A stretch of 5,721 nt of DNA from Acidobacteriota bacterium (GTDB lineage Bacteria > Acidobacteriota > Blastocatellia > Pyrinomonadales > Pyrinomonadaceae), in contig JAEZIT010000114.1 in NCBI GenBank assembly GCA_023436495.1, positions 1-5,721 of the forward strand. Reading direction: 5' to 3'. Below are positions 1-5,721 of the stretch, piece after piece. The notes under the pieces were generated by a model. That model ran no database searches and had not been told where the DNA came from. It worked only from the letters and a program-made list of their open reading frames with translations. How positions within the stretch are numbered: position 1 is the first letter of the stretch; each line of letters opens with the position of its first letter. Position numbers and translations under genes: made by a program.

Positions 1-852
1 ATCGACGGCGCGACCGGGAAGGGCAACGACCAGGTCCGGTTCGAGCTAACATATTATGCCTTGCAACCTGATATAAAGGTCGTGGCGCCATGGCGTTCAT
101 GGGAATTCAAAGGCCGCGCCGACCTGATCGCCTATTGCGAAAAACACGGCATTCCTGTGACTGCGACGACCGCAAAACCGTATTCGATGGATCGAAACCT
201 GATGCACGTTTCATATGAAGGCGGCATCCTCGAAGATCCATGGGCCGCCCCGCCTGAGGACATTTTCTTGATGACGAAGTCACCCGAAAATGCGAGCGAT
301 AAAGCAGAGGAGATCGTGCTCTCCTTTGAAAAGGGTGAACCCATAGCGATCGACGGGGAAAAATACGGCGCCGTCGATATGCTTTCCAAACTCAACCATC
401 TCGGCGGCGAACACGGCATCGGCCGGGTCGATCTGGTCGAAAACCGCTTTGTCGGGATGAAGTCCCGCGGCGTTTACGAGACGCCCGGCGTCACGATCCT
501 GCAGGCCGCGCACCGTGCTCTTGAATCGATCACTATGGATCGAGAAGTGACGCGCCTTCGCGACAGCCTTGGCACTAAGTTCGCCGAGAGCGTATATTAC
601 GGCTTCTGGTTCGCGCCTGAATTCGAAATACTCCGCTCGATGATCGACCAAACCCAGGAAACCGTCTCCGGCGACGTCCGCCTCAAACTATACAAAGGCA
701 ACGTAATAGTGACCGGCCGCAAATCGCCGTACTCTTTGTACAAGGAACGCGTAGTGACATTCGAAGATGACGCGGGAGCCTACGACCAGCATGACGCGGA
801 AGGGTTTATTAAGCTTCAAGCGTTGAGACTGAGGCTGAGAAACATGGAATAA
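1..852 (+). CDS. argG: Argininosuccinate synthase, C-terminal part (5' end outside window)
   Basis: Cytoplasmic enzyme of arginine synthesis that joins citrulline and aspartate at the expense of ATP (to AMP and PPi) to give argininosuccinate. The frame is open from base 1, so the TTG at 61 is an internal Leu codon and not a start. Visible hallmarks, numbered from the first codon in the window: the ATGKGND substrate-binding loop at residues 4-10 followed by QVRFEL, the APWR segment, YSMD (61-64) and HVS (69-71) with the citrulline-contacting serines, EGGILEDPW (73-81), and SRGVYETPG. The 283 visible residues are the synthetase and C-terminal parts. Type 1 enzymes have about 400 residues, so roughly 115-120 are missing, including the ATP-binding SGGLDTS-type loop. 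The reading frame is intact to TAA at 850-852. It leads a close + strand cluster. Identity is near certain. Confidence 0.97.
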   Translation: MDGATGKGNDQVRFELTYYALQPDIKVVAPWRSWEFKGRADLIAYCEKHGIPVTATTAKPYSMDRNLMHVSYEGGILEDPWAAPPEDIFLMTKSPENASDKAEEIVLSFEKGEPIAIDGEKYGAVDMLSKLNHLGGEHGIGRVDLVENRFVGMKSRGVYETPGVTILQAAHRALESITMDREVTRLRDSLGTKFAESVYYGFWFAPEFEILRSMIDQTQETVSGDVRLKLYKGNVIVTGRKSPYSLYKERVVTFEDDAGAYDQHDAEGFIKLQALRLRLRNME

Positions 853-865
853 AGGAACGGGGAAC

Positions 866-1150
866 ATGAAGTGCATAGCATGCGGCAGTGAGGCCATCGT
901 GGGAGGAACCGTAATGGACGGTTCGAGCGGCGGGAAGGCCGTCTTCAAAATCGACGAGGTTCCCGCTTGGAAGAGCCTGTTTGGTGTCGGTACGCGGAGC
1001 ATCCGGGCCTACGGCTGCGTGCATTGTCAACACCTTCAGCTCGCTGTCGACTTTAGCGAAAAAGACTTGTCGCGATACCAACAGTTTGAGGGCGAACAGC
1101 CCGGCGTACTTGAGCGAATAGCGTCTGAGACAGGTAAGCGTGAAACGTAG
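866..1150 (+). CDS. Small zinc-ribbon protein, function unknown
   Basis: A 94-residue protein with two CxxC knuckles, C3-x2-C6 at the very N-terminus and C51-x2-C54, the pattern of a zinc ribbon holding one structural Zn(II). Between them lies a Gly-rich segment and a hydrophobic patch (VPAWKSLFG). After the second knuckle comes a short charged helical tail. There is no signal peptide or membrane segment, so it is probably cytoplasmic. The ATG at 866 is well supported: AGGA and GGGGA sequences lie at 853-863, directly after the argG stop, leaving a gap of only 13 bases. That spacing suggests co-transcription and perhaps translational coupling with argG. I do not recognise a named family beyond the zinc ribbon. 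A role in nucleic-acid or protein binding would be a guess. The opposite-strand open frames over this region lack any recognisable motif. Confidence 0.78.
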   Translation: MKCIACGSEAIVGGTVMDGSSGGKAVFKIDEVPAWKSLFGVGTRSIRAYGCVHCQHLQLAVDFSEKDLSRYQQFEGEQPGVLERIASETGKRET

Positions 1151-1174
1151 CAAGCGAGGCCACATAATTTTTTC

Positions 1175-1564
1175 ATGACTGTCCACTTGGATCACACTAT
1201 CGTATCGGCCCGCGATCGCGACGCTTCGGCAAAGTTGCTGGCGCATCTGCTCGGCGTGCCGCACGGTCCTGCAGGTGCCGGCCCGTTCTATGCGGTTTAT
1301 GTCAACGACGGGCTAACTTTCGATTTTGTTCAGGCTGACGAGGGATTTCCCGTGGAGCATTACTGCTTTCGGGTCGATGACCGGACATTCGATGCCATCC
1401 TCGAGAGGATAAGAGCCGCGGGAATCGGCTATCGGAGTTCGGTCCGGGGTCCGGTGGATCATAATATCAATAATTACGAAGGCGGTCGTGGCTTTTACTG
1501 GAATCAGCCCGAAGGCCACCAGTGGGAAGTTTTGACGGTCAGTTATGCGCGTCAACCTGCTTAG
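1175..1564 (+). CDS. VOC (glyoxalase / bleomycin-resistance fold) family protein
   Basis: A 129-residue single vicinal-oxygen-chelate protein with two beta-alpha-beta-beta-beta modules. The first opens with LDHTIVSARD (5-14) and the second with VEHYCFRVDD (60-69), ending in GHQWEVLTVSY (114-124). Putative metal ligands fall where the family puts them: H7, H62 and E118. With these kept, a metal-dependent enzyme (dioxygenase, lyase, isomerase or thiol transferase) is more likely than a pure antibiotic-binding protein, but the substrate cannot be read from sequence. It is third in the argG cluster, 24 bases after the zinc-ribbon gene and in the same frame. The ribosome binding site is poor: the only purine patch (GCGAGG at 1154-1159) is 15 bases from the ATG. 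The upstream frame is open back to the TAG at 1148, but that stretch does not fit the fold, so ATG 1175 is preferred. Confidence 0.9.
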   Translation: MTVHLDHTIVSARDRDASAKLLAHLLGVPHGPAGAGPFYAVYVNDGLTFDFVQADEGFPVEHYCFRVDDRTFDAILERIRAAGIGYRSSVRGPVDHNINNYEGGRGFYWNQPEGHQWEVLTVSYARQPA

Positions 1565-1709
1565 TTTATGGATTGGGAAATGCGCGACGAATTCGCTAGT
1601 GTTCCAGGAGGCCGCGTTTTGACGTGCTCCAATTAACAACCTCATTCCTGGACCGCCATGCTCCGAAAATGTCGTTAGAAGGTTCGGAATAGGTCCTCGA
1701 GGTTTCTCT
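1565..1709. other. Convergent intergenic gap with a weak inverted repeat
   Basis: These 145 bases separate the converging VOC and methyltransferase genes. A bidirectional terminator would be expected, but I see no GC-rich stem followed by a T-run. The only structures are a 7-base inverted repeat (TCCAGGA at 1603-1609, TCCTGGA at 1646-1652) with a long 36-base loop, and an 8-base palindrome CCTCGAGG at 1695-1702. Neither is convincing as a terminator. Nothing coding is recognised in the gap. Confidence 0.35.
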
Positions 1710-2411
1710 TCAGAGCGGAGTTAACAGAATAATGCGGTATGGAAATGATCTCATCACATCAAACGACGTCAAAGAAGAACGTTCGCCGAGTTGCCGGAAT
1801 TCGCTCGATGTAAAACCTCTTCGAATGGAAAGCGCTCCGTCCTCCGTGACGAGCGGGCTTATGCGGAAGGCCTTGCAAAAAAGGCGAAACAGAAGCCACG
1901 CTCGACGCTTGCGCTCGAGATCGATTATCACAATACCGTCTTTCGCAACACGGGCCATTTCATCAATGACCTCAGGAATTTTTTCGTCGGGCAAATGATG
2001 GAAAAAGAGCGATGAGATAACGTAGTTTAATCCACCATCTTTGAACGGTAGTGTGAACGCATCAGCGCGCAGCGGCCGGATCTCCGAGTATTCATTCGTT
2101 TCTGATGCAATAGATCTGACAGCGTCTTCGCTAAGGTCCAAACCGACAAGCGTTGAACTGCGCCCTGTTGTACGTGCGAAACGGGCGATAAGCGTAAGGA
2201 GCTCGCCGGATCCGGCACCGACGTCGAGCACCGAGAACTCGCTAAGGTTTCTTCTCTCAATATCGCGTAAAAGTGTTTTTCGAATCGCCCAATAATCGCC
2301 GAGATAACGGTTTATAAACCGAATCTCGCGATGATACCGGGCATATTCACTAGGCGTGTAATCACCGGTGTCGATCCGCTCGAGTTGGCTGCTGCGTTTT
2401 TCGAACACCAA
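1710..2411 (-). CDS. Class I SAM-dependent methyltransferase (type III PKS-associated type)
   Basis: A 233-residue Rossmann-fold methyltransferase. Motif I VLDVGAGSGE (61-70) binds SAM. LDLS (91-94) ends strand 2, where an acidic residue binds the ribose. DAFTLPF (117-123) is motif II-like and ISSLFFHHLP (132-141) is the strand-4 region. The C-terminal half, with SPLVTEDGALSIRRGFT (185-201) and SFPYRI (222-227), and the N-terminal ERIDTGDYTPSEY segment (11-23) resemble a family I recall beside type III polyketide synthase and FAD oxidoreductase genes. The methyl acceptor is therefore perhaps a quinone-like or alkylresorcinol-type product, which is inference only. No polyketide synthase is in the window. 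The start is uncertain: TTG at 2411 or GTG at 2408, with in-frame TGA and TAA just upstream (2418-2423) and no Shine-Dalgarno. It lies 160 bases after the DUF1501 gene. Two hand-counted 60-base lines gave 47-48% GC, against 58-67% in two lines of the neighbours. Confidence 0.92.
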   Translation of the reverse strand: MVFEKRSSQLERIDTGDYTPSEYARYHREIRFINRYLGDYWAIRKTLLRDIERRNLSEFSVLDVGAGSGELLTLIARFARTTGRSSTLVGLDLSEDAVRSIASETNEYSEIRPLRADAFTLPFKDGGLNYVISSLFFHHLPDEKIPEVIDEMARVAKDGIVIIDLERKRRAWLLFRLFCKAFRISPLVTEDGALSIRRGFTSSEFRQLGERSSLTSFDVMRSFPYRIILLTPL

Positions 2412-2454
2412 ATGAGGTTATCAGAACAGCGGCTATTCACGGAGGGAGAAATTA

Positions 2455-2497
2455 AACAGGATCGCTGAATACAGCGGATTATTGCAGGAATCCTGTT
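2455..2497 (-). terminator. Possible hairpin terminator after the DUF1501 gene
   Basis: Outer arms AACAGGAT and ATCCTGTT (2490-2497 and 2455-2462) pair over 8 bases. Just inside is CGCTG-TATT-CAGCG (2463-2476), a perfect 5-bp stem with a 4-base loop, leaving 13 bases unpaired on one side. Read on the - strand, the structure follows the DUF1501 stop by about 75 bases and is followed by a weakly T-rich tail (TAATTT). It could end the nrf/DUF1501 transcript, or structure the leader of the methyltransferase mRNA. The T-run is poor, so this is tentative. Confidence 0.3.
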
Positions 2498-2571
2498 GGG
2501 TCTTTGATCATCCCTTTCATCCACTCCATCCCTGTTATTTCATTTATTTGTTACTCAGTCACCGCCGCCGC

Positions 2572-3840
2572 CTAACCGAGGAAGCCTCGAAATTTCGAAG
2601 GCGATGCATCGTATCCAGGAAAGATCTTCTTCAGGTCGCGACTGCCGAGATGTTTATACGCTGCCTCTCCAAATATATCGCGAAAATCTGTAGTAACGGC
2701 GAGGTCGCGGCCTTCGTTCAATTGGCCGGGTTTTAGGCCTTTCCAATCGCCATAGATCTTTCCGCCTTTGACCGAATTTCCGAGTACAAGCACTGCGTTG
2801 CCATGGCCATGATCCGTGCCTCGAGAACCGTTCTCGCGCGCCGTCCGACCGAATTCGCTCATCGTCAGAACCACGACGTCGTCCATCTTTTGCCCTAGGT
2901 CCTGTGCAAAAGCGGCGATGGCCCTGCCGAAAATTCCTAGAAAATTTGCCAGCTGCCCGGTTGAACCGCCTTGGTTCGAATGCGTATCCCAACGAATATC
3001 GCGGCCGGTGTCGGTAAATGCCGCCTCGAGCCCGATCCCGGCCTTGATCAGCTGAGCAATCTGACGCATCGAGCGGCCGAATTCGGTATTCGGATATTCT
3101 GCACCATTCTCGGGCATATATTGTCCCGGATCGGCCCGTTTCAGGAAATTAACGGCTTCAAACGTCTCTTTGCCGGTCACGGCCAGGTTGTCCTTGGCAT
3201 TCTGCTCCCAAACTCCTTCAAAGCCGCCGCTTAGGTTTTGAGAATAAATACCGGCCTTGATAGCGAAATCCGACATTGACGTCATCGCCACGCTCGGAGC
3301 CTTGCCATACAATGAACGCGGCAGCGATGCCGCCATCGCGACAGCGCGAAATGGCGAACCATCAATCTTACCGGCGGTCGACTGAATTACGCGATTCAGC
3401 CATCCGTCGGGTGTGCTCTTTCGTCCCGGGGTGCCGGATTCCATATAATCCTGAGCGTCAAAATGGGACCGCGTATTGTCGGGTAAACCGACGGAGTGGA
3501 CTACTGCAAGTTGTTTCGAACGCCAGAACCGTTCGAGTGGTGACAAATTAGGATGAAGACCGAAGAATCCGTCCAGGTCGATCGCGCCGCCATTCCGGCC
3601 CGGTTTTGGGATCGCGATCGTACGTCGAAGATAGTAGTACTCGCTCTCGCCATGCGGAACGATCATGTTGAGGCCGTCGACCGCACCGCGCTGAAAGACC
3701 GTCACGAGAATCTTTTTCCGGCCGGCTTCATTTACCGCAGCGGCCGACGCGAGTTGGTGCAGAAATTCCGGCGCCAAGCCCATTAAACCAAAGCTTGCCA
3801 ATCCGATGCCGCCTGCTTTCAGAAAATAGCGTCTATCCAC
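2572..3840 (-). CDS. DUF1501 protein, Tat-exported, alkaline-phosphatase/sulfatase-like fold
   Basis: A 422-residue DUF1501 protein, a normal length for the family. The N-terminus has a twin-arginine export signal: RRYFLK at 3-8 (consensus RRxFLK), a hydrophobic stretch at about 9-25, and a likely Ala-rich cleavage area near 31-35. It should therefore be folded in the cytoplasm and exported. Family landmarks: VFQRGAVDGLN (48-58), LHPNLSPL (95-102), THSNQGG (286-292), TMSEFGRTARENGSRGTDH (326-344) and HGHGNA (344-349). The D, H and E residues there are candidate metal ligands by analogy with the alkaline phosphatase superfamily, whose fold DUF1501 shares; no substrate is established for the family. 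The start is GTG at 3840, backed by GAGGGAG at 3846-3852, 5 bases upstream. The gene follows nrfA by 91 bases on the same strand. DUF1501 genes commonly pair with a DUF1800 gene, which is absent from this window. Confidence 0.95.
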   Translation of the reverse strand: MDRRYFLKAGGIGLASFGLMGLAPEFLHQLASAAAVNEAGRKKILVTVFQRGAVDGLNMIVPHGESEYYYLRRTIAIPKPGRNGGAIDLDGFFGLHPNLSPLERFWRSKQLAVVHSVGLPDNTRSHFDAQDYMESGTPGRKSTPDGWLNRVIQSTAGKIDGSPFRAVAMAASLPRSLYGKAPSVAMTSMSDFAIKAGIYSQNLSGGFEGVWEQNAKDNLAVTGKETFEAVNFLKRADPGQYMPENGAEYPNTEFGRSMRQIAQLIKAGIGLEAAFTDTGRDIRWDTHSNQGGSTGQLANFLGIFGRAIAAFAQDLGQKMDDVVVLTMSEFGRTARENGSRGTDHGHGNAVLVLGNSVKGGKIYGDWKGLKPGQLNEGRDLAVTTDFRDIFGEAAYKHLGSRDLKKIFPGYDASPSKFRGFLG

Positions 3841-3845
3841 AGTTT

Positions 3846-3852
3846 CTCCCTC
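3846..3852 (-). promoter_or_regulatory. Ribosome binding site of the DUF1501 gene
   Basis: GAGGGAG on the - strand, 5 bases before the GTG start at 3840. It decides that start over later ATGs, which would destroy the Tat signal. Its first three bases (3850-3852) are also the outer end of the adjacent hairpin stem, so it may be partly masked when the hairpin forms. Confidence 0.75.
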
Positions 3853-3883
3853 TTATGCCCAGCTCCAATAGGCTGGGTAAGAG
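3850..3883 (-). promoter_or_regulatory. Hairpin between nrfA and the DUF1501 gene
   Basis: A 12-bp stem with a 2-base bulge and an 8-base loop. Outer arms are 3850-3855 and 3878-3883 (CTCTTA with TAAGAG), inner arms 3858-3863 and 3872-3877 (CCCAGC with GCTGGG). The bulged bases are 3856-3857 and the loop is 3864-3871. On the - strand it begins 48 bases after the nrfA stop. It is followed not by a T-run but by the purine-rich ribosome binding site of the next gene. A mRNA-stability or translation-control element at an operon junction fits better than an intrinsic terminator. The role is inferred; the base pairing is read directly. Confidence 0.55.
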
Positions 3884-3931
3884 ATTAGACGCGTGACGCG
3901 GCGAAATGGTCGCTTTAAGTTTACCGTCCGA

Positions 3932-5404
3932 TCAGTGTTGCGGCAGCAATGCCGCGGTCTGTACGGAACGTCTCACATCGCGAAGCGCGACCTGTCCGAG
4001 CCGCGAGAAATTGATCGATTCGCCCAGAATGCGTACAGCCTCCGCCGGGGCATGGAAGCCCATCGAATTTTCCGCTTCGACGAAATCCACATAGAACTGC
4101 GCTTTTCGCTGAAAATCGCGGGCGGCGGCAAGGTCGGCGTCGGTCGCACCGGCGTCGCGAGCTGCTTTGATGTCTCCGATGAGCTGCACCAGCGCATCCA
4201 TCGCGATATTCCGCATGCTGTGCGTTCTGCCCTGAATGGTTTCGACGCGGAACTTCAGTTCCTCTTCAGTGCCTTTATGGCAGGTCTGACACGACTGGTT
4301 GATACTAAGCAGCGGGCTGCGCACGTGATGATTGCTGATCTTCATGGCGCCTTCGCGAACGTACGGCATATGGCAATCGGCGCATGAAACCCCGGCACGG
4401 GCGTGAATGCCCTGATTGTACATCTCGAATTCGGGATGTTGTGCCTTCAGAACGTCGGCACCTGTCTGGGCATGAGTCCAGTCCTTATGTTTCACCTCAT
4501 CGTAATAGGCGATGATGTTCTCGATCTTCAGGCCTTTTTCCCATGGATAATTAAGGGTCTTTTCAGGGCCTTTGAAATAATATTCAACGTGGCACTGTCC
4601 GCACACATAGGCTCGCATTTCTTGACGCGTCGCGTCGCGGTTAACGTCAAAATTCTGTATGCCCTGTGCGGCCTTGGCGACGCGGATGCCTTCCATAAAC
4701 GCTGGCCGCGTGACGCGGAGCGCCATTGTCTGCGAATCATGACAATCTATACAGGCAACCGGATGGTTGACCTCTTTTCTTGCCTCAAAGTATGGCATCT
4801 GATTCAAGGCCTGGAATCCTTTGACGATATCGCCGCCGCCAAGTCGCTTGTAGGCCGTATATGCCGAAGCATGACAGTTAATGCAAGTGCCCGGCTGTTT
4901 GGTGACGTTTTGCCTTTCCGTAAAGGTCTGGTCGTCGAGCATATACGCGTGCCCGCGTTCCTCGCGAAAATCGACTGCGAATGCATATCCGTCCCACATC
5001 GTTTTCAGGCGGGGATCTTCCTCTAGCCGCGATTGCGCCACAACCGATCGCGGATCCGCGTCGGTGGGCGTGCGCGGCGTTGCCTCGCTGCCGCCATAGC
5101 GGGTGCGGACCTGGTCTGTCGTCCGAATATAACCGTCATACTGCAGCGGGAAATTCTTGCCCCAAACGGCCGGGTCGTCAATATCGTCGTTGAGTTCGAC
5201 CACACGGAAGAAAGGATTTCGGGCTTCCTGTTTGCGTTCGAAGATGTTTGTGAGCAGGGCGACGCCCAGAATTGCGGCAACGAAGGAAACTACCGCGACG
5301 ATCGCGACTACTTTTGCTCCGTAAAGCCTTCCACGCTTTTTGGGCTCCTCCGCCAGAGTCCGGTTTACTTCGGGTTCATTATTCACCTTTTCGTTCTCGC
5401 TCAT
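3932..5404 (-). CDS. nrfA: Ammonia-forming cytochrome c nitrite reductase, CxxCH-type (pentaheme NrfA)
   Basis: Reduces nitrite to ammonium with six electrons (DNRA), outside the cytoplasmic membrane. In its 490 residues there are five haem sites: CINCH 174-178, CIDCH 218-222, CGQCH 268-272, CADCH 341-345 and CQTCH 372-376. NrfA signatures are clear: RGHAYML (150-156), CHVEYYF (271-277) with the Glu/Tyr that bind Ca2+ in known structures, LKAQHPEFE (319-327) with the Ca2+-site Lys and Gln and the active-site His323, QGIHARAGVSC and NHHVRSPL. R164 probably matches the catalytic Arg. The first haem has His where classical enzymes have Lys (CxxCK), as in the known CxxCH group of NrfA. Residues 31-53 form a hydrophobic segment after a charged 30-residue tail, suggesting a signal anchor and not an obviously cleaved signal. 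ATG at 5404 has GAGGA at 5411-5415. The gene lies 19 bases after nrfH, which should supply its electrons. Confidence 0.97.
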   Translation of the reverse strand: MSENEKVNNEPEVNRTLAEEPKKRGRLYGAKVVAIVAVVSFVAAILGVALLTNIFERKQEARNPFFRVVELNDDIDDPAVWGKNFPLQYDGYIRTTDQVRTRYGGSEATPRTPTDADPRSVVAQSRLEEDPRLKTMWDGYAFAVDFREERGHAYMLDDQTFTERQNVTKQPGTCINCHASAYTAYKRLGGGDIVKGFQALNQMPYFEARKEVNHPVACIDCHDSQTMALRVTRPAFMEGIRVAKAAQGIQNFDVNRDATRQEMRAYVCGQCHVEYYFKGPEKTLNYPWEKGLKIENIIAYYDEVKHKDWTHAQTGADVLKAQHPEFEMYNQGIHARAGVSCADCHMPYVREGAMKISNHHVRSPLLSINQSCQTCHKGTEEELKFRVETIQGRTHSMRNIAMDALVQLIGDIKAARDAGATDADLAAARDFQRKAQFYVDFVEAENSMGFHAPAEAVRILGESINFSRLGQVALRDVRRSVQTAALLPQH

Positions 5405-5410
5405 AACAGT

Positions 5411-5415
5411 TCCTC
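5411..5415 (-). promoter_or_regulatory. Ribosome binding site of nrfA
   Basis: GAGGA on the - strand, 6 bases before ATG 5404, inside the 19-base gap that separates nrfA from the nrfH stop. It supports the chosen start, and with it the long charged N-terminal tail of NrfA. Confidence 0.75.
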
Positions 5416-5423
5416 GTTGACGT

Positions 5424-5721
5424 TCAATGCTGGTGGCCGACCGAACGGTGACATTTGATGCAGGAAACCTCCTGGAAATGCTCCTTGCCGACCGAGACCG
5501 TGATCGATTCGACCATCGTCTGATGACAGTATCGGCATGCCTGCTCGGTAACTTTTCGATTGCGTTCGGTTATTTGGATCGGTTCGTGAAATGTACCGGT
5601 CGTGAAATAATACGAATGCCAGAAACCATTCGAGGCCTTTGTATAGTATTTATCGATTATCGAATCGTGCGGTGTATGGCAATCATTGCAGGTCGCGGCA
5701 GTGTGGTGGCTGGACTTAAGC
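5424..5721 (-). CDS. nrfH: Cytochrome c nitrite reductase small subunit NrfH, C-terminal part
   Basis: Membrane-anchored NapC/NirT-family quinol dehydrogenase that takes electrons from menaquinol and delivers them to NrfA. Only the last 98 codons are inside the window, ending in TGA at 5424-5426; the start and N-terminal membrane helix lie beyond base 5721. Three haem-binding motifs can be read: CNDCH (residues 11-15 of the visible part), CRYCH (62-66) and CIKCH (87-91). NrfH normally has four, so the first should be upstream. The stretches SSHHTAATCNDCHTPH and NGFWHSYYFTTGTFHEPIQI (31-50) are typical of NrfH and separate it from generic NapC. It ends a few residues past the last haem (RSVGHQH). 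Being 19 bases from nrfA, it forms the standard nrfHA pair and argues for the NrfHA-type complex, not the enterobacterial NrfBCD route. Confidence 0.95.
   Translation of the reverse strand, partial: LKSSHHTAATCNDCHTPHDSIIDKYYTKASNGFWHSYYFTTGTFHEPIQITERNRKVTEQACRYCHQTMVESITVSVGKEHFQEVSCIKCHRSVGHQH

Noticed and set aside
61..852. Complete gene starting at TTG 61
   Set aside because: Codons 1-20 continue the same frame with the conserved argininosuccinate synthase loop ATGKGND, so the gene extends past the window edge and the TTG is internal.
809..1264. 151-codon open frame on the - strand
   Set aside because: It overlaps the argG end, the zinc-ribbon gene and the VOC start antisense, has no recognisable motif, and is explained as a shadow of those genes.
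1313..1645. 110-codon open frame on the - strand across the VOC gene
   Set aside because: It lies antisense to a clear VOC fold with its metal ligands in place and has no family features of its own.
1695..1702. CCTCGAGG palindrome as an operator or attachment site
   Set aside because: An isolated 8-base palindrome is expected by chance at this GC, and no recombinase or regulator gene is nearby.
2312..2524. 70-codon - strand frame leading into the methyltransferase
   Set aside because: It overlaps the methyltransferase start out of frame, shows no domain, and its composition looks random.
3850..3883. Intrinsic terminator after nrfA
   Set aside because: The stem is good, but the next bases on the - strand are a purine-rich ribosome binding site with no T-run, so a plain terminator call is not supported.
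3893..5026. Long + strand open frames (3893-4387 and 4403-5026)
   Set aside because: Both lie antisense to nrfA, whose five haem motifs and active-site signatures settle the coding strand.
3932..5404. Octahaem nitrite/hydroxylamine-type cytochrome instead of NrfA
   Set aside because: Only five CxxCH motifs are present, length and spacing match pentahaem NrfA, and an nrfH gene lies directly upstream.

Overview
The window looks like a chromosomal stretch from a mid-GC Gram-negative bacterium, most likely an Acidobacteriota member of the Blastocatellia/Pyrinomonadaceae kind. That placement is an inference from the style of the DUF1501, NrfA and methyltransferase proteins and was not tested by a search. 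There are seven protein genes, two of them cut by the window edges. I see no tRNA, rRNA, CRISPR array or insertion sequence.

Left part (1-1564, + strand): the C-terminal 283 codons of argininosuccinate synthase (argG), then a 94-residue zinc-ribbon protein, then a 129-residue VOC/glyoxalase-fold protein. The gaps are 13 and 24 bases, so they probably share a transcript. ArgG makes arginine precursor; the two small proteins have no assignable substrate.

Middle and right part (1710-5721, - strand), read from right to left: the C-terminal end of NrfH (tetraheme quinol dehydrogenase), NrfA (pentaheme ammonia-forming nitrite reductase), a Tat-exported DUF1501 protein, and a class I SAM-dependent methyltransferase. 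NrfH passes electrons from the menaquinol pool to NrfA, which reduces nitrite to ammonium on the outer face of the cytoplasmic membrane. The methyltransferase converges on the VOC gene across 145 bases with no clear terminator.

The points most worth a second look are: NrfA has CxxCH at its first haem instead of the classical catalytic CxxCK, and carries an N-terminal membrane anchor; a strong imperfect hairpin sits between nrfA and the DUF1501 gene and overlaps that gene's ribosome binding site; and the methyltransferase belongs to a family I associate with type III polyketide synthase loci, but stands here with no such partner, a TTG/GTG start and lower GC. I found no convincing wholly new system. 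All intergenic gaps are under 300 bases.
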